The position numbers were made by a program, and so were the translations under genes. Below, piece after piece: positions 1-7,675 of a stretch of 64,000 nucleotides of DNA. Positions within the stretch are counted from its first letter, which is position 1, and each line of letters opens with the position of its first letter. Location: NCBI RefSeq assembly GCF_000720475.1, contig NZ_JOAP01000005.1:124001-188000 (forward strand), written 5' to 3'. Below the pieces are notes generated by a model, which did not search any database, was not told the origin of the DNA, and worked only from the letters and a program-made list of their open reading frames with translations. This DNA is from Streptomyces aureocirculatus (GTDB taxonomy: Bacteria; Actinomycetota; Actinomycetes; Streptomycetales; Streptomycetaceae).

Positions 1-1
1 C

Positions 2-1003
2 GCCACGAACACCCACGGCAACATCACCTACAACGCCGAGCGGCAGCGCGCCGGATCCGGCATCCCCGAAGGCTCCTGCTACTTCGCCCTCGCCCCGCTC
101 TTCCACATCACCGGCATGGTCGCCCAACTGGCCGCCTGCCTGACGAACGCGGGCACGCTCGCCCTCACGTACCGCTTCGAGGCGGGCGTCGTCCTCGACG
201 CCTTCGCCGAGCACCGCCCCGCCTACACCGTCGGACCCGCCACCGCCTTCATGGCCCTGGCCGCCCACCCGGGGGCCACGCGCGCCCACTTCGACTCCTT
301 CGTGCTGATCTCCTGCGGCGGCGCGCCGCTGCCGCCCGCGCTCGTGGAGAAGTTCCGCGCGGGCTTCGGCCCCTACCTCCACAACGGCTACGGCCTGACC
401 GAGTGCACCGCGCCCTGCGCCTCGGTGCCGCCCGGCCGCACCGCGCCCGTCGACCCGGACTCCGGGACGCTCGCGGTCGGCGTGCCGGGGCCCGACACCG
501 TCGTCCGCGTCCTCGACGAACACGGCGCGGAGGTGCCCTTCGGCACGCCCGGCGAGATCGTGGTGCGCGGCCCGCAGGTCGTACCCGGCTACTGGAAACG
601 GCCCGACGCCACCGCGGCCACCTTCCCCGGCGGCGAGCTGCGCACCGGCGACATCGGCTTCATGGACGCCGACGGCTGGCTGTACGTCGTCGACCGCAAG
701 AAGGACATGATCAACGCCTCCGGGTTCAAGGTCTGGCCGCGCGAGGTCGAGGACGTCCTGTACACGCATCCGGCGGTGCGCGAGGCCGCCGTCGTCGGCG
801 TGCCCGACGCCTACCGCGGGGAGAGCGTCAAGGCGTACGTGAGCCTGCGCGCCGGTACGGAAGCCGACGCGGGTGAACTCGTCGCGTACTGCAGGGAGCG
901 GCTCGCCGCGTACAAGTACCCACGCGTGGTGGAGGTCCTGACGGAACTGCCGAAGACGACAAGTGGGAAGATCCTCCGGCGGGAACTGCGTTCTCGCTCA
1001 TGA
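2..1003 (+). CDS. Acyl-CoA synthetase (AMP-forming), 5' end outside window
   Basis: This is the C-terminal 333 residues of a class I adenylate-forming enzyme; the frame is open from base 2, so the start lies upstream of the window. It would activate a carboxylic acid to acyl-AMP and then acyl-CoA. Visible motifs are the GYGLTECT substrate/adenine motif near base 390, the hinge block TGDIGF...DGWLYVVDRKKDMI at about 650-710, and the C-terminal PKTTSGKILRRELR, whose lysine near base 968 is the catalytic A10 lysine. The substrate cannot be told. Its neighbours, an acyl-CoA dehydrogenase and an APH-type kinase, suggest fatty or hydroxy-fatty acid catabolism, with the TetR gene just downstream as the likely regulator. 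Confidence 0.93.
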   Translation, partial: ATNTHGNITYNAERQRAGSGIPEGSCYFALAPLFHITGMVAQLAACLTNAGTLALTYRFEAGVVLDAFAEHRPAYTVGPATAFMALAAHPGATRAHFDSFVLISCGGAPLPPALVEKFRAGFGPYLHNGYGLTECTAPCASVPPGRTAPVDPDSGTLAVGVPGPDTVVRVLDEHGAEVPFGTPGEIVVRGPQVVPGYWKRPDATAATFPGGELRTGDIGFMDADGWLYVVDRKKDMINASGFKVWPREVEDVLYTHPAVREAAVVGVPDAYRGESVKAYVSLRAGTEADAGELVAYCRERLAAYKYPRVVEVLTELPKTTSGKILRRELRSRS

Positions 1004-1071
1004 AGCAGACTCGCGGGTCCGACCCGAGAGATCCGACCCGGAAGAGCTGAGGACCATGGAACGGAAGGCAG

Positions 1072-1674
1072 GTGGCGGCAGTGGCCAGAACGACGGACGG
1101 TGACGGCACGCCCGTCCCGCAGCGGCTGCTCGCCGCCGCCACCCGGCTCTTCGCCGACCGCGGCTACGACCGTACGTCCGTGCAGGAGATCGTCGAGGCG
1201 GCAGGCGTCACCAAGGGCGCCCTGTACCACTACTTCGGGTCCAAGGACGACCTGCTGCACGAGGTGTACGCGCGGCTGCTTCGCGTACAGCAGGAGCGGC
1301 TCGACGCGTTCGCCGACGCGGACGAGCCGGTGGAGCGGCGGCTGCGGGACGCGGCGGCCGACGTCGTCGTCACGACCATCGCGCACCTCGACGACGCCTC
1401 GATCTTCTTCCGCTCCATGCACCACCTCAGCCCGGAGAAGCACAAGCAGGTGCGGGCGGAGCGGCGGCGCTACCACGAGCGGTTCCGCGCCCTGATCGAG
1501 GAGGGCCAGGAGGCCGGGGTCTTCTCCACGGCCACCCCGGCGGACCTGGTGGTGGACTACCACTTCGGCTCCGTCCACCACCTGTCCACGTGGTACCGCC
1601 CCGACGGGCCCCTGACGCCCCAGGAGGTCGCGGACCAGCTCGCGGACCTGCTGCTGCGCGCGCTGCGCCCCTAG
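1072..1674 (+). CDS. TetR/AcrR family transcriptional regulator
   Basis: 200 residues, the usual TetR size. The N-terminal helix-turn-helix is clear (residues about 14-60: LLAAATRLFADRGYDRTS, then EIVEAAGVTKGALYHYF). The rest is a helical ligand-binding domain resembling KstR2/FadR-like actinobacterial regulators of lipid catabolism. The GTG at 1072 follows GGAAGG; a GTG nine bases downstream is the alternative. It lies 68 bases after the acyl-CoA synthetase on the same strand and converges on the acyl-CoA dehydrogenase, so it probably represses this small acyl-CoA cluster in response to an acyl-CoA. That role is inferred from position. Confidence 0.92.
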   Translation: MAAVARTTDGDGTPVPQRLLAAATRLFADRGYDRTSVQEIVEAAGVTKGALYHYFGSKDDLLHEVYARLLRVQQERLDAFADADEPVERRLRDAAADVVVTTIAHLDDASIFFRSMHHLSPEKHKQVRAERRRYHERFRALIEEGQEAGVFSTATPADLVVDYHFGSVHHLSTWYRPDGPLTPQEVADQLADLLLRALRP

Positions 1675-1702
1675 AGCCGCCCCCGGGCCGCCCCCGGCCT
1701 CG

Positions 1703-2917
1703 TCAGACGTACTTCTTCAGCTCCCGCCGCGCCAGGGAGCGCTGGTGCACCTCGTCGGGGCCGTCGGCGAGGCGCAGCGTACGGGCCGCCGCCCACAGCT
1801 CCGCCAGCGGGAAGTCCTGGCTCACACCGCCCGCGCCGTGCAACTGGACGGCCTGGTCGAGGATGCCGACCACGGTCCGCGGGGTGGCGATCTTGATGGC
1901 CTGGATCTCGGTGTGCGCCCCCTTGTTGCCCACCGTGTCCATCAGCCACGCGGTCTTCAGGACGAGCAGGCGCACCTGCTCCACCGCGACCCGGGCGTCC
2001 GCGATCCACTCCTGGACCACGCCCTGCCGGGCCAGCGGCTTGCCGAACGCGGTGCGCTCCACGGCCCGGCGGCACATCAGCTCGATGGCCCGCTCGGCCA
2101 TGCCGATCAGCCGCATGCAGTGGTGGATCCGGCCGGGACCCAGGCGCGCCTGGGCGATGGCGAAGCCGCCGCCCTCCTCGCCGACGAGGTTGCTCACGGG
2201 CACCCGCGCCTGGTCGAAGACCACCTCCGCGTGGCCGCCGTGGGAGTGGTCCTCGTACCCGTACACCCGCATGGCGCGGCGCACTTCGACGCCGGGGGCG
2301 TCGCGCGGGACGAGCACCATCGACTGCTGGCGGCGGATGTCGGGGCCTTCGGGGTCGGTCTTTCCCATGACGATGAAGACCTTGCAGTCGGGGTTCATCG
2401 CCCCGGAGATGTACCACTTGCGGCCGCTGACGACGTACTCGTCGCCCTCGCGCCGGATGTGCGTGGTGATGTTCGTGGCGTCGGAGGAGGCCACATCGGG
2501 CTCCGTCATGGCGAACGCCGAGCGGATCTCACCCGCGAGCAGCGGCTCCAGCCACTGCTTCTGCTGCTCGTCGGTGCCGAACTGGGCGAGCACCTCCATG
2601 TTGCCGGTGTCCGGCGCCGCGCAGTTGACGGCGGTCGGCGCCAAGTGCGGGCTGCGGCCGGTGATTTCGGCGAGCGGCGCGTACTGGAGGTTGGTCAGGC
2701 CCGCACCGTGCCGGGCGTCGGGCAGGAAGAGGTTCCACAGCCCCTGGCGGCGCGCCTCGGCCTTCAGCTCCCCGACGACGGCGGGCGTGTCCCACGGCGA
2801 GGCGAGCGCGGCGCGCTGTTCCTCGGCCACCCGCTCGGCGGGCAGGACGTGCTCGTCCATGAAGGTGAGCAGCCTCGCGCGCAGTTCCTCGGTGCGGGTG
2901 TCGTAACCGAAATCCAT
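1703..2917 (-). CDS. Acyl-CoA dehydrogenase family protein
   Basis: 404 residues, full length for an FAD-dependent acyl-CoA dehydrogenase: N-terminal helical domain, central beta domain with FAMTEPDVASSDATN (FAD/substrate block) and WYISGAMNPDCK, then a C-terminal helical domain with QLHGAGGVSQDFPLA. It would oxidise an acyl-CoA at the alpha-beta bond, or act on a phosphorylated hydroxyacyl-CoA as ACAD10/11-type enzymes do. The start ATG at 2917 has GAGGA upstream. It is the second gene of a two-gene minus-strand operon, 15 bases after the APH-type kinase. That pair is the split equivalent of mammalian ACAD10/ACAD11, which points to 4-hydroxy-acid degradation; this is inferred from the pairing. 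Confidence 0.93.
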   Translation of the reverse strand: MDFGYDTRTEELRARLLTFMDEHVLPAERVAEEQRAALASPWDTPAVVGELKAEARRQGLWNLFLPDARHGAGLTNLQYAPLAEITGRSPHLAPTAVNCAAPDTGNMEVLAQFGTDEQQKQWLEPLLAGEIRSAFAMTEPDVASSDATNITTHIRREGDEYVVSGRKWYISGAMNPDCKVFIVMGKTDPEGPDIRRQQSMVLVPRDAPGVEVRRAMRVYGYEDHSHGGHAEVVFDQARVPVSNLVGEEGGGFAIAQARLGPGRIHHCMRLIGMAERAIELMCRRAVERTAFGKPLARQGVVQEWIADARVAVEQVRLLVLKTAWLMDTVGNKGAHTEIQAIKIATPRTVVGILDQAVQLHGAGGVSQDFPLAELWAAARTLRLADGPDEVHQRSLARRELKKYV

Positions 2918-2932
2918 GGTGTCCGGGTCCTC

Positions 2933-3985
2933 TCAGCCTTCGTTCAGGGTGGTCAGGCCGCGCTCGATGAAGACGGGCACGAGATCGCCGATGCGGTCGA
3001 AGCCCGCGCCGACCGTCTGGCCGAGCGTGTAGCGGTAGTGGATGCCCTCCAGGATCACGGCGAGCTTGAACCAGGCGAAGGCCGTGTACCAGGAGACGGC
3101 GGAGACGTCACGGCCGGAGCGGGCCGCGTAGCGCTCGATCAGCTCGGCGGGGTCGGGGTGCCCCGCCGCGCTCGCCGTGGTGCTGACCGGCGACTCGGGC
3201 ACCTCCAGCTCGACGCTGTACATCACGAGCAGGCCCAGATCGGTGAGCGGGTCGCCGAGCGTGGACATCTCCCAGTCCAGGACCGCGGTGATGTGATCAG
3301 CGCTGCCGGTGCCGCCGGAGGTGTCAAGGAGGACGTTGTCCAGGCGGTAGTCGCCGTGCACCACGGTGGGGGCGGGCGAAGGGGGCAGCGCCCTGCCGAG
3401 GGCCGCGTGCAGCTCCTCGACGCCCGGCAGGTCGCGTCCGCGCGACGCGGCCAACTGCTTGCCCCAGCGGCGCAGTTGCCGGTCGAGGAACCCCTCGGGC
3501 CGGCCGAAGTCCCCGAGCCCCACCGCCGCCGGGTCCACGGCGTGCAGGTCCACCAGCGTATCGACGAGACCGAGCACGGCGGCGCGGGTGCGCTCGGGGC
3601 CGAGCGGCGCGAGCTGGGCGGCCGTGCGGTACGGCGTGCCCGCCACGAACTCCATCACGTAGAACGGGGCGCCGAGCACCTCGTCGTCCTCACACAGGAG
3701 CACCGTGCGCGGCACCGGCACGGCCGTCGGGTGCAGCGCGCTGATCACCCGGTGCTCGCGCTTCATGTCGTGCGCGGTGGCGAGGACATGACCGAGCGGC
3801 GGGCGCCGCACCACCCAGTGCCCGGTGCCGTCCGAGACGGCGTACGTGAGGTTGGACCGGCCGCCCTCGATCAGCCGACCCGTGAGCGGACCCGCGGCGA
3901 GGAGGCCGGGCCGCTCCCGGTCGAGGTGGGCGCGCAGTCGGTCGAGGTCGAGGCCGGGCGGGCCCGGGGGGCGGTCTGGGCTCAT
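2933..3985 (-). CDS. APH-family phosphotransferase (ACAD10/11 N-terminal-like kinase)
   Basis: 350 residues from the ATG at 3985, chosen because AGGAG sits 9 bases upstream; the open frame runs on to 4078 but that stretch is heptamer repeat. The fold is aminoglycoside-phosphotransferase/choline-kinase-like: a nucleotide-binding N lobe, then the catalytic loop VVHGDYRLDN near residue 208 and the metal-binding VLDWEMSTLGDPLTDLG near 237. Members of this branch are not antibiotic resistance enzymes; they phosphorylate 4-hydroxyacyl-CoAs in mammals (ACAD10/11) and in levulinate catabolism (LvaA). The tight operon with an acyl-CoA dehydrogenase supports that reading. The actual substrate is not shown by the sequence. 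Confidence 0.85.
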   Translation of the reverse strand: MSPDRPPGPPGLDLDRLRAHLDRERPGLLAAGPLTGRLIEGGRSNLTYAVSDGTGHWVVRRPPLGHVLATAHDMKREHRVISALHPTAVPVPRTVLLCEDDEVLGAPFYVMEFVAGTPYRTAAQLAPLGPERTRAAVLGLVDTLVDLHAVDPAAVGLGDFGRPEGFLDRQLRRWGKQLAASRGRDLPGVEELHAALGRALPPSPAPTVVHGDYRLDNVLLDTSGGTGSADHITAVLDWEMSTLGDPLTDLGLLVMYSVELEVPESPVSTTASAAGHPDPAELIERYAARSGRDVSAVSWYTAFAWFKLAVILEGIHYRYTLGQTVGAGFDRIGDLVPVFIERGLTTLNEG

Positions 3986-4004
3986 CAGTGGGTCGCTCCT
4001 GATC

Positions 4005-4053
4005 GTGAACGGCGGACGGCGGACGGCGGACGGTGAACGGTGAACGGTGAGCG
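4005..4053. repeat. Heptamer tandem repeat (GYGRACG)x7
   Basis: Seven consecutive 7-nt units: GTGAACG, three GCGGACG, two GTGAACG, then GTGAGCG. They fill the leader upstream of the APH-type kinase start at 3985. If the gene is transcribed from further upstream, the repeats lie in its 5' untranslated region. A slippage-prone simple repeat. Confidence 0.85.
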
Positions 4054-4211
4054 GTGCTTTCGGCGCGTTGCCGTTCATGATGCCGACCAGTCGGTATGTC
4101 GTCCAGAGGGTCCGCGTCGAACGTGATCAGGATCGCGGGGGTGCGCATGGGCGGGCGCCCGGCCGGGGAAGGGGGACCGGGCGCCTCTGGGGGGATGGTT
4201 CAGTCGGCCGT

Positions 4212-4291
4212 GGGCCTGGTGGGCCTGGTGGGCCGGTGGGTCTAGCGGGCCTGGTGGGACTAGCGGGTCTAACGGTCGTCGCGGGTCTAGT
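4212..4291. repeat. 9-nt tandem repeat carrying repeated in-frame stop codons
   Basis: About nine degenerate copies of a 9-nt unit (GGGCCTGGT / GGGTCTAGC on the plus strand). On the minus strand, in the frame of the histidine-rich gene, several units read TAG-ACC-CGC or TAG-TCC-CAC. The repeat thus begins at that gene's own stop codon and repeats the stop three more times in frame just downstream. Confidence 0.75.
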
Positions 4292-4583
4292 GGTCGTCCC
4301 AGTGGCCGTCGTGCTCGGCGTGCCGGTGGCCGTCGTGCACATAGTCGAGGTGGTCCCCGTGCGGCACGGCGCGGTGGCCGCAGTCCTCGCCGTGCCGGTG
4401 GTCGTGCCCCTCGTGGGCCACGTGCGCGGCGGGCTCGCACTCGTCGTAGTGGCCCTCGTGCGCGCGGTGCAGATGGCCGTCGTGCGCGTAGTCGACGTGG
4501 TCGCCGTGCGGGACCTCCGGGTGCCCGCAGCCCGGGCTGTGGGCATGCTCGTGCGCCGGGTGTTCCTGGTGAAGCGTGGTCAT
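4287..4583 (-). CDS. Small histidine-rich metal-binding protein
   Basis: 98 residues from the ATG at 4583 (MTTLHQEH), which has AAGG upstream; a GTG at 4592 is the alternative. Nearly a third of the residues are histidine. Two internal repeats share the pattern CGH..VPHGDHVDY.HDGHLH, each with Cys-Gly-His and a run of His-Asp-Gly-His. There is no signal peptide and no membrane segment. Relatives in actinobacteria are often labelled zinc transporter permease in databases, a label the sequence does not support; a cytoplasmic zinc or nickel chelator or reservoir is more likely. A Zur-box-like site lies about 110 bases upstream. Confidence 0.82.
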   Translation of the reverse strand: MTTLHQEHPAHEHAHSPGCGHPEVPHGDHVDYAHDGHLHRAHEGHYDECEPAAHVAHEGHDHRHGEDCGHRAVPHGDHLDYVHDGHRHAEHDGHWDDH

Positions 4584-4694
4584 GGCGTACACCTTCTGTG
4601 CGGGAACCCTCTCCGGACGTGCCGGTGCGACCGCCGCGGGCCGTGCCGGTGTGACTCTCTCAGGCTAGTACTCGATGCCGCTTTGATCCCGTTA

Positions 4695-4709
4695 TGAAAG
4701 TGTTTCGCA
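4695..4709. promoter_or_regulatory. Possible Zur-box-like operator
   Basis: TGAAAGTGTTTCGCA matches 11 of 15 positions of the actinobacterial Zur consensus TGAAAATGATTTTCA as I remember it, and sits in a relatively AT-rich spot between the histidine-rich gene (minus) and the quinone oxidoreductase (plus). The match is imperfect, especially in the right arm. It would make sense if the histidine-rich protein is zinc-regulated. Confidence 0.35.
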
Positions 4710-4750
4710 TGCATCCGTGACTCCGCAAGGCGATCCGATGGGGCGACTCG

Positions 4751-5686
4751 ATGAAGGCGATCAGCTACCAGGCGTACGGCGGGCCCGAGGTCCTCGAGTA
4801 CGGCGATGTGCGCGACCCGAAGGTCGGCCCCGACTCCGTCCTGGTGAAGGTGCGGGCCACCGCCCTCAACCCCGTCGACCACAAGTGCCGCGAGGGACAT
4901 CTCGACCAGGCCCTGGACGCCGTCTTCCCGGTGATCCCGTGCTGGGACGTGGCCGGGGTGGTGGTGCAGCCGGGTGTGGCCGCACCGGAGTTCGCCGTCG
5001 GTGACGAGGTCATCGGCTACGTACGTGAGGACTTCCTGTCGCGCGGCACACTCGCCGAGTACGTGGCGGCGCCCGTGCGCACGCTCGCGCGCAAGCCCCG
5101 CAATCTGTCCTTCGCCGAGGCCGCGGGGGTGCCCCTGGCCGGGCTCACCGCCTACCAGGTGATCGTCAAGGTCCTCGCCGTCACCGAGGGCGACACCGTG
5201 CTCGTGCACGCCGCCGCGGGCGGGGTCGGCTCCTTCGCCGTGCAGCTCGCCCGGCACGTGGGCGCCCGGGTCATCGGCACCGCGAGCGAGCGCAACCACG
5301 CCTACCTGCGGGATCTCGGCGCGGAGCCGGTCGAGTACGGGGACGGGCTCGCCGGACGCGTGGCCGCGCTCGCCCCCGGCGGCGTCGACGCCGCCTTCGA
5401 CACGATCGGCGGTGCGACGCTCAAGACCTCGGCCGACCTCCTCGCCGCCGACGGCCGCCTCGCCTCCGTCGCGGACGGCGCCGTCGTGGGCCTCGGCGGC
5501 CAGTACTGCTTCGTGCGCCCCGACGCCGAGGACCTGACCCGCCTCACCGAACTCGCCGAGCAGGGCGTCCTCACCGTGAACGTCCAGGAGACGTTCCCCC
5601 TCGACCGCGCGGCGGACGCCTTCCGCCTGATCGAGCAGGGCCGCACCCGGGGGAAGATCGTGGTGACGGTGGACTGGGCGGAGTAG
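4751..5686 (+). CDS. NADPH:quinone reductase / zinc-free MDR alcohol dehydrogenase
   Basis: 311 residues, the typical length of quinone-oxidoreductase-like MDR proteins. An N-terminal GroES-like domain (MKAISYQAYGGPEVLEYGDV) is followed by a Rossmann domain with the NADPH-binding VLVHAAAGGVGSFAVQLARH at residues about 148-167. The zinc-ligand pattern of alcohol dehydrogenases is absent, so a zinc-free NADPH-dependent reductase of quinones or enones is expected. The start codon lacks a strong ribosome binding site. It is divergent from the histidine-rich gene and has no evident operon partner. Confidence 0.9.
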   Translation: MKAISYQAYGGPEVLEYGDVRDPKVGPDSVLVKVRATALNPVDHKCREGHLDQALDAVFPVIPCWDVAGVVVQPGVAAPEFAVGDEVIGYVREDFLSRGTLAEYVAAPVRTLARKPRNLSFAEAAGVPLAGLTAYQVIVKVLAVTEGDTVLVHAAAGGVGSFAVQLARHVGARVIGTASERNHAYLRDLGAEPVEYGDGLAGRVAALAPGGVDAAFDTIGGATLKTSADLLAADGRLASVADGAVVGLGGQYCFVRPDAEDLTRLTELAEQGVLTVNVQETFPLDRAADAFRLIEQGRTRGKIVVTVDWAE

Positions 5687-5791
5687 GACGGGCCCTCACG
5701 CCGGTCAGGGCTGACCCGGCCGTCACGGTCGTCACAGGCGACCCTGGACGCGGCCGCACCTGGGACGAGCACGCTCCCGCGGTGTACGGCA

Positions 5792-5797
5792 TAGGGT
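5792..5797 (+). promoter_or_regulatory. -10 box TAGGGT of a leaderless transcript
   Basis: TAGGGT fits TANNNT and lies 7 nt before the ATG at 5805, the spacing expected when transcription starts on the A of the start codon. No Shine-Dalgarno sequence precedes this ATG. Confidence 0.5.
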
Positions 5798-5804
5798 TCC
5801 GGTG

Positions 5805-6113
5805 ATGACAGCATCCCTGACGTGCAAAAAGGTTGCTTGCCTCGAAGCGGGCGCCGCCGTCTACACCTGGGAGACCGCGGAAGGAGCCACCGGGAACGTT
5901 CTGATCGACCCGGAGGCATCGGTCGCCCGCCCGTGCACGGCGGAGGGACATCCTCTCGGCGCCATGCTCCTCGACAAAAGCGTCGGGAACGTGGAGAACC
6001 CCGACCCGGACCCGGGAATCCGGCGCGCTTTCCTGATGGCCGCCTCGGTGATCTTCCAGGAGCGGGAGCGGCAGGGACACCTGCCTGACACGATCACGCG
6101 CACCTACTGGTAG
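5805..6113 (+). CDS. Conserved small protein of unknown function
   Basis: 102 residues, unrecognised. It starts MTASLTCKKVACLEAGAAVYTWETAEGATG and contains GNVLIDPE and an acidic NPDPDPG segment, then a C-terminal amphipathic stretch ending in TRTYW. There is no signal peptide or membrane segment; three cysteines occur near the N terminus and mid-protein. The ATG at 5805 is preferred over the GTG at 5802 because a TAGGGT box 7 nt upstream suggests leaderless initiation. It is flanked by a quinone reductase and convergent DUF202 genes that give no hint of function. Confidence 0.72.
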   Translation: MTASLTCKKVACLEAGAAVYTWETAEGATGNVLIDPEASVARPCTAEGHPLGAMLLDKSVGNVENPDPDPGIRRAFLMAASVIFQERERQGHLPDTITRTYW

Positions 6114-6178
6114 GCGCGGGTTCGCCGTCCGAGAGGCCGGGTCCTTGGCGGGCCCGGCCTCTCGTCGTGTGCGCCGCC

Positions 6179-6502
6179 TCAGGTGAAGAGCATCCCCATG
6201 GCGCACACCGCGAGGGCCGTGGTGCCTAGGGCCGCGGCCACGGCGACGCGTGGTCCGAGGGGGCGGGGGCGGGCCGTGCTGAGTGCCGTCATCCTGCGGT
6301 GCGCGACGGCCAGGACGCCCAGCCACAGCAGCAGACAGAGCGCACACATGACGGCGTCCGCCGCCGACGCGCCGTCGTGCAGCACCGCCCGCACCCCGAG
6401 CGCCGTGGCCACCGTGCACGCGAGCGTTGTACGCCGCCACGCGAGGCGGGTCCGCTCCGGCTGAAGCCCAGGGTCCCGCGGCACGGCCTGTGCCACGCTC
6501 AC
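6179..6502 (-). CDS. DUF202 family membrane protein (second of pair)
   Basis: 107 residues with three predicted transmembrane helices (ATALGVRAVL, VMCALCLLLWLGVLAV, VAVAAALGTTALAVCAMGML). The N-terminal PGLQPERTRLAWRRTTLA is the DUF202 signature. The GTG at 6502 overlaps the TGA of the preceding gene in a GTGA junction, so the two are translationally coupled. DUF202 proteins (YidH-like) are small inner-membrane proteins of unknown biochemical role. The sibling gene lies directly upstream, so the products may form a hetero-oligomer. Confidence 0.86.
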   Translation of the reverse strand: MSVAQAVPRDPGLQPERTRLAWRRTTLACTVATALGVRAVLHDGASAADAVMCALCLLLWLGVLAVAHRRMTALSTARPRPLGPRVAVAAALGTTALAVCAMGMLFT

Positions 6503-6891
6503 CCCTCCCACCCGAACACCACGATCACCACCATGGCGAGCGCGACCACCGCCACCAGCGCTCCGAGCAGAGCCGGGAAGCGCGACGCGGGCAGGTCCTC
6601 GCCGCGCCGCATGGCCCGCTCGCAGCGCACCCAGTGGTTGACCGCGCGCAGCGCGCAGAGCACCCCCGCGACGAGCAGGGCGAGCGCGAGGCCGACGCGC
6701 ACCCCCCAGCGCAGGTCGGGCAGGAACTGGTCCACGGCGAACCCGCCGCCGATCAGGGCCAGCGCGGTGCGCAGCCAGGCGAGGAAGGTGCGCTCGTTGG
6801 CGAGCGAGAAACGGTAGTCGGGCGTCTCGCCCTCCTCGCGGAGCCGCCCGGGGGCGAACCACAGTTGCAGGCTCTGTACGAAGGTGATCAC
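6499..6891 (-). CDS. DUF202/YidH family membrane protein (first of pair)
   Basis: 130 residues from the GTG at 6891. After a short cytoplasmic head (LQLWFAPGRLREEGETPDYRF) comes the DUF202 core SLANERTFLAWLRTALALIGGG, then three hydrophobic helices in total. This is the YidH branch of DUF202, integral to the cytoplasmic membrane and of unknown function. It forms a two-gene operon with the shorter DUF202 gene. The open frame extends far upstream with high-GC shadow sequence, which is not part of the gene. Confidence 0.86.
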   Translation of the reverse strand: MITFVQSLQLWFAPGRLREEGETPDYRFSLANERTFLAWLRTALALIGGGFAVDQFLPDLRWGVRVGLALALLVAGVLCALRAVNHWVRCERAMRRGEDLPASRFPALLGALVAVVALAMVVIVVFGWEG

Positions 6892-6970
6892 TCTTGCACG
6901 ATAGGCGTACCTTCCGCCCGGGGCTCCCGGACCCCATGTCGGCGCTCCGCCCCGGACCCGTATCGTCGCT

Positions 6971-7001
6971 CCGCGCCTCGCCCTCAATCGCCGGACGGGC
7001 T
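6971..7001. repeat. Dispersed GCCCGTCCGGCGATTGAG repeat, overlapping the Nudix 3' end
   Basis: Read on the minus strand this is AGCCCGTCCGGCGATTGAGG followed by GCGAGGCGCGG, the same core found at about 12245-12323, 43512-43566 and 52628-52760. Here the repeat encodes the last codons and the TGA stop of the Nudix gene. Confidence 0.8.
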
Positions 7002-7553
7002 CACATGAGCCCGCAGGGCCCGTAGGCGGTCGTACGCGGCCAGGCCGTCCGGCACCCATTCCCATTCGCCCACGCGGGCGGCCAGCTCCCCGTCGGTGAG
7101 GAAGTCGTGCCAGGCGACCTCCTCGGCCTGCGGGGTCACCGGCTGCGCGCACCGCACCTCGTACACCGCCGACCACCAGGTGCGGCCGCCGCCGTCGTCG
7201 TACAGGAATTTGAACAGCGGCACCGGACGGGGGAGGCCCGTCACCCCGAGTTCCTCCTCGGCCTCGCGCAGCGCCGCGTCGTCGTAGGACTCGCCCGCCG
7301 CGACGACGCCGCCGACAAACATGTCGTACAGGGAGGGGAAGACCAGCTTCGTCGGGGTACGGCGGTGCACGAACACGCGGCCCTCGGCGTCGCGGGCCTC
7401 GATGAACACACAGCGGTGCCGAAGGCCGCGGGCGTAGACCTCGCCGCGCGGCACCTGCTCCACCACGGTGTCGTGCTCGTCGACGACATCCAGGATCTCG
7501 TCCGCCGGGTCGCCCGCCAGGTCGCCCCGGCCCGCGGAAACATCTGCGCTCAT
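6984..7553 (-). CDS. Nudix hydrolase (IDI/YfcD-like)
   Basis: 189 residues from the ATG at 7553. The Nudix box spans residues 82-104: G82-x5-E88-x7-REAEEELGV, with all catalytic glutamates present. The upstream half (DEILDVVDEHDTVVEQVPRGEVYARGLRHR) is the layout of YfcD/isopentenyl-diphosphate-isomerase-like Nudix proteins, which hydrolyse nucleotide or pyrophosphate derivatives. The last residues SPSGD and the stop codon come from a dispersed intergenic repeat that appears to have replaced the native C terminus. It is divergent from the FAD dehydrogenase, with 122 bases between the starts. Confidence 0.92.
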   Translation of the reverse strand: MSADVSAGRGDLAGDPADEILDVVDEHDTVVEQVPRGEVYARGLRHRCVFIEARDAEGRVFVHRRTPTKLVFPSLYDMFVGGVVAAGESYDDAALREAEEELGVTGLPRPVPLFKFLYDDGGGRTWWSAVYEVRCAQPVTPQAEEVAWHDFLTDGELAARVGEWEWVPDGLAAYDRLRALRAHVSPSGD

Positions 7554-7675
7554 TCCGCCATCCAACCGTACGGCCCCGCCGGGAAGGTTGACTGCGCTCT
7601 CCGCCCGACCCAGGATCTGACCCACCGGTAACCACCCCCCGCCCGGCAGCGGCAGCACACCCTCGGAGGAGCCCC

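Noticed and set aside
1745..4036. 763-residue plus-strand open frame
   Set aside because: It runs antisense to the acyl-CoA dehydrogenase and kinase genes, is dominated by Arg/Gly/Ala/His, and has no recognisable domain. It is a high-GC shadow frame.
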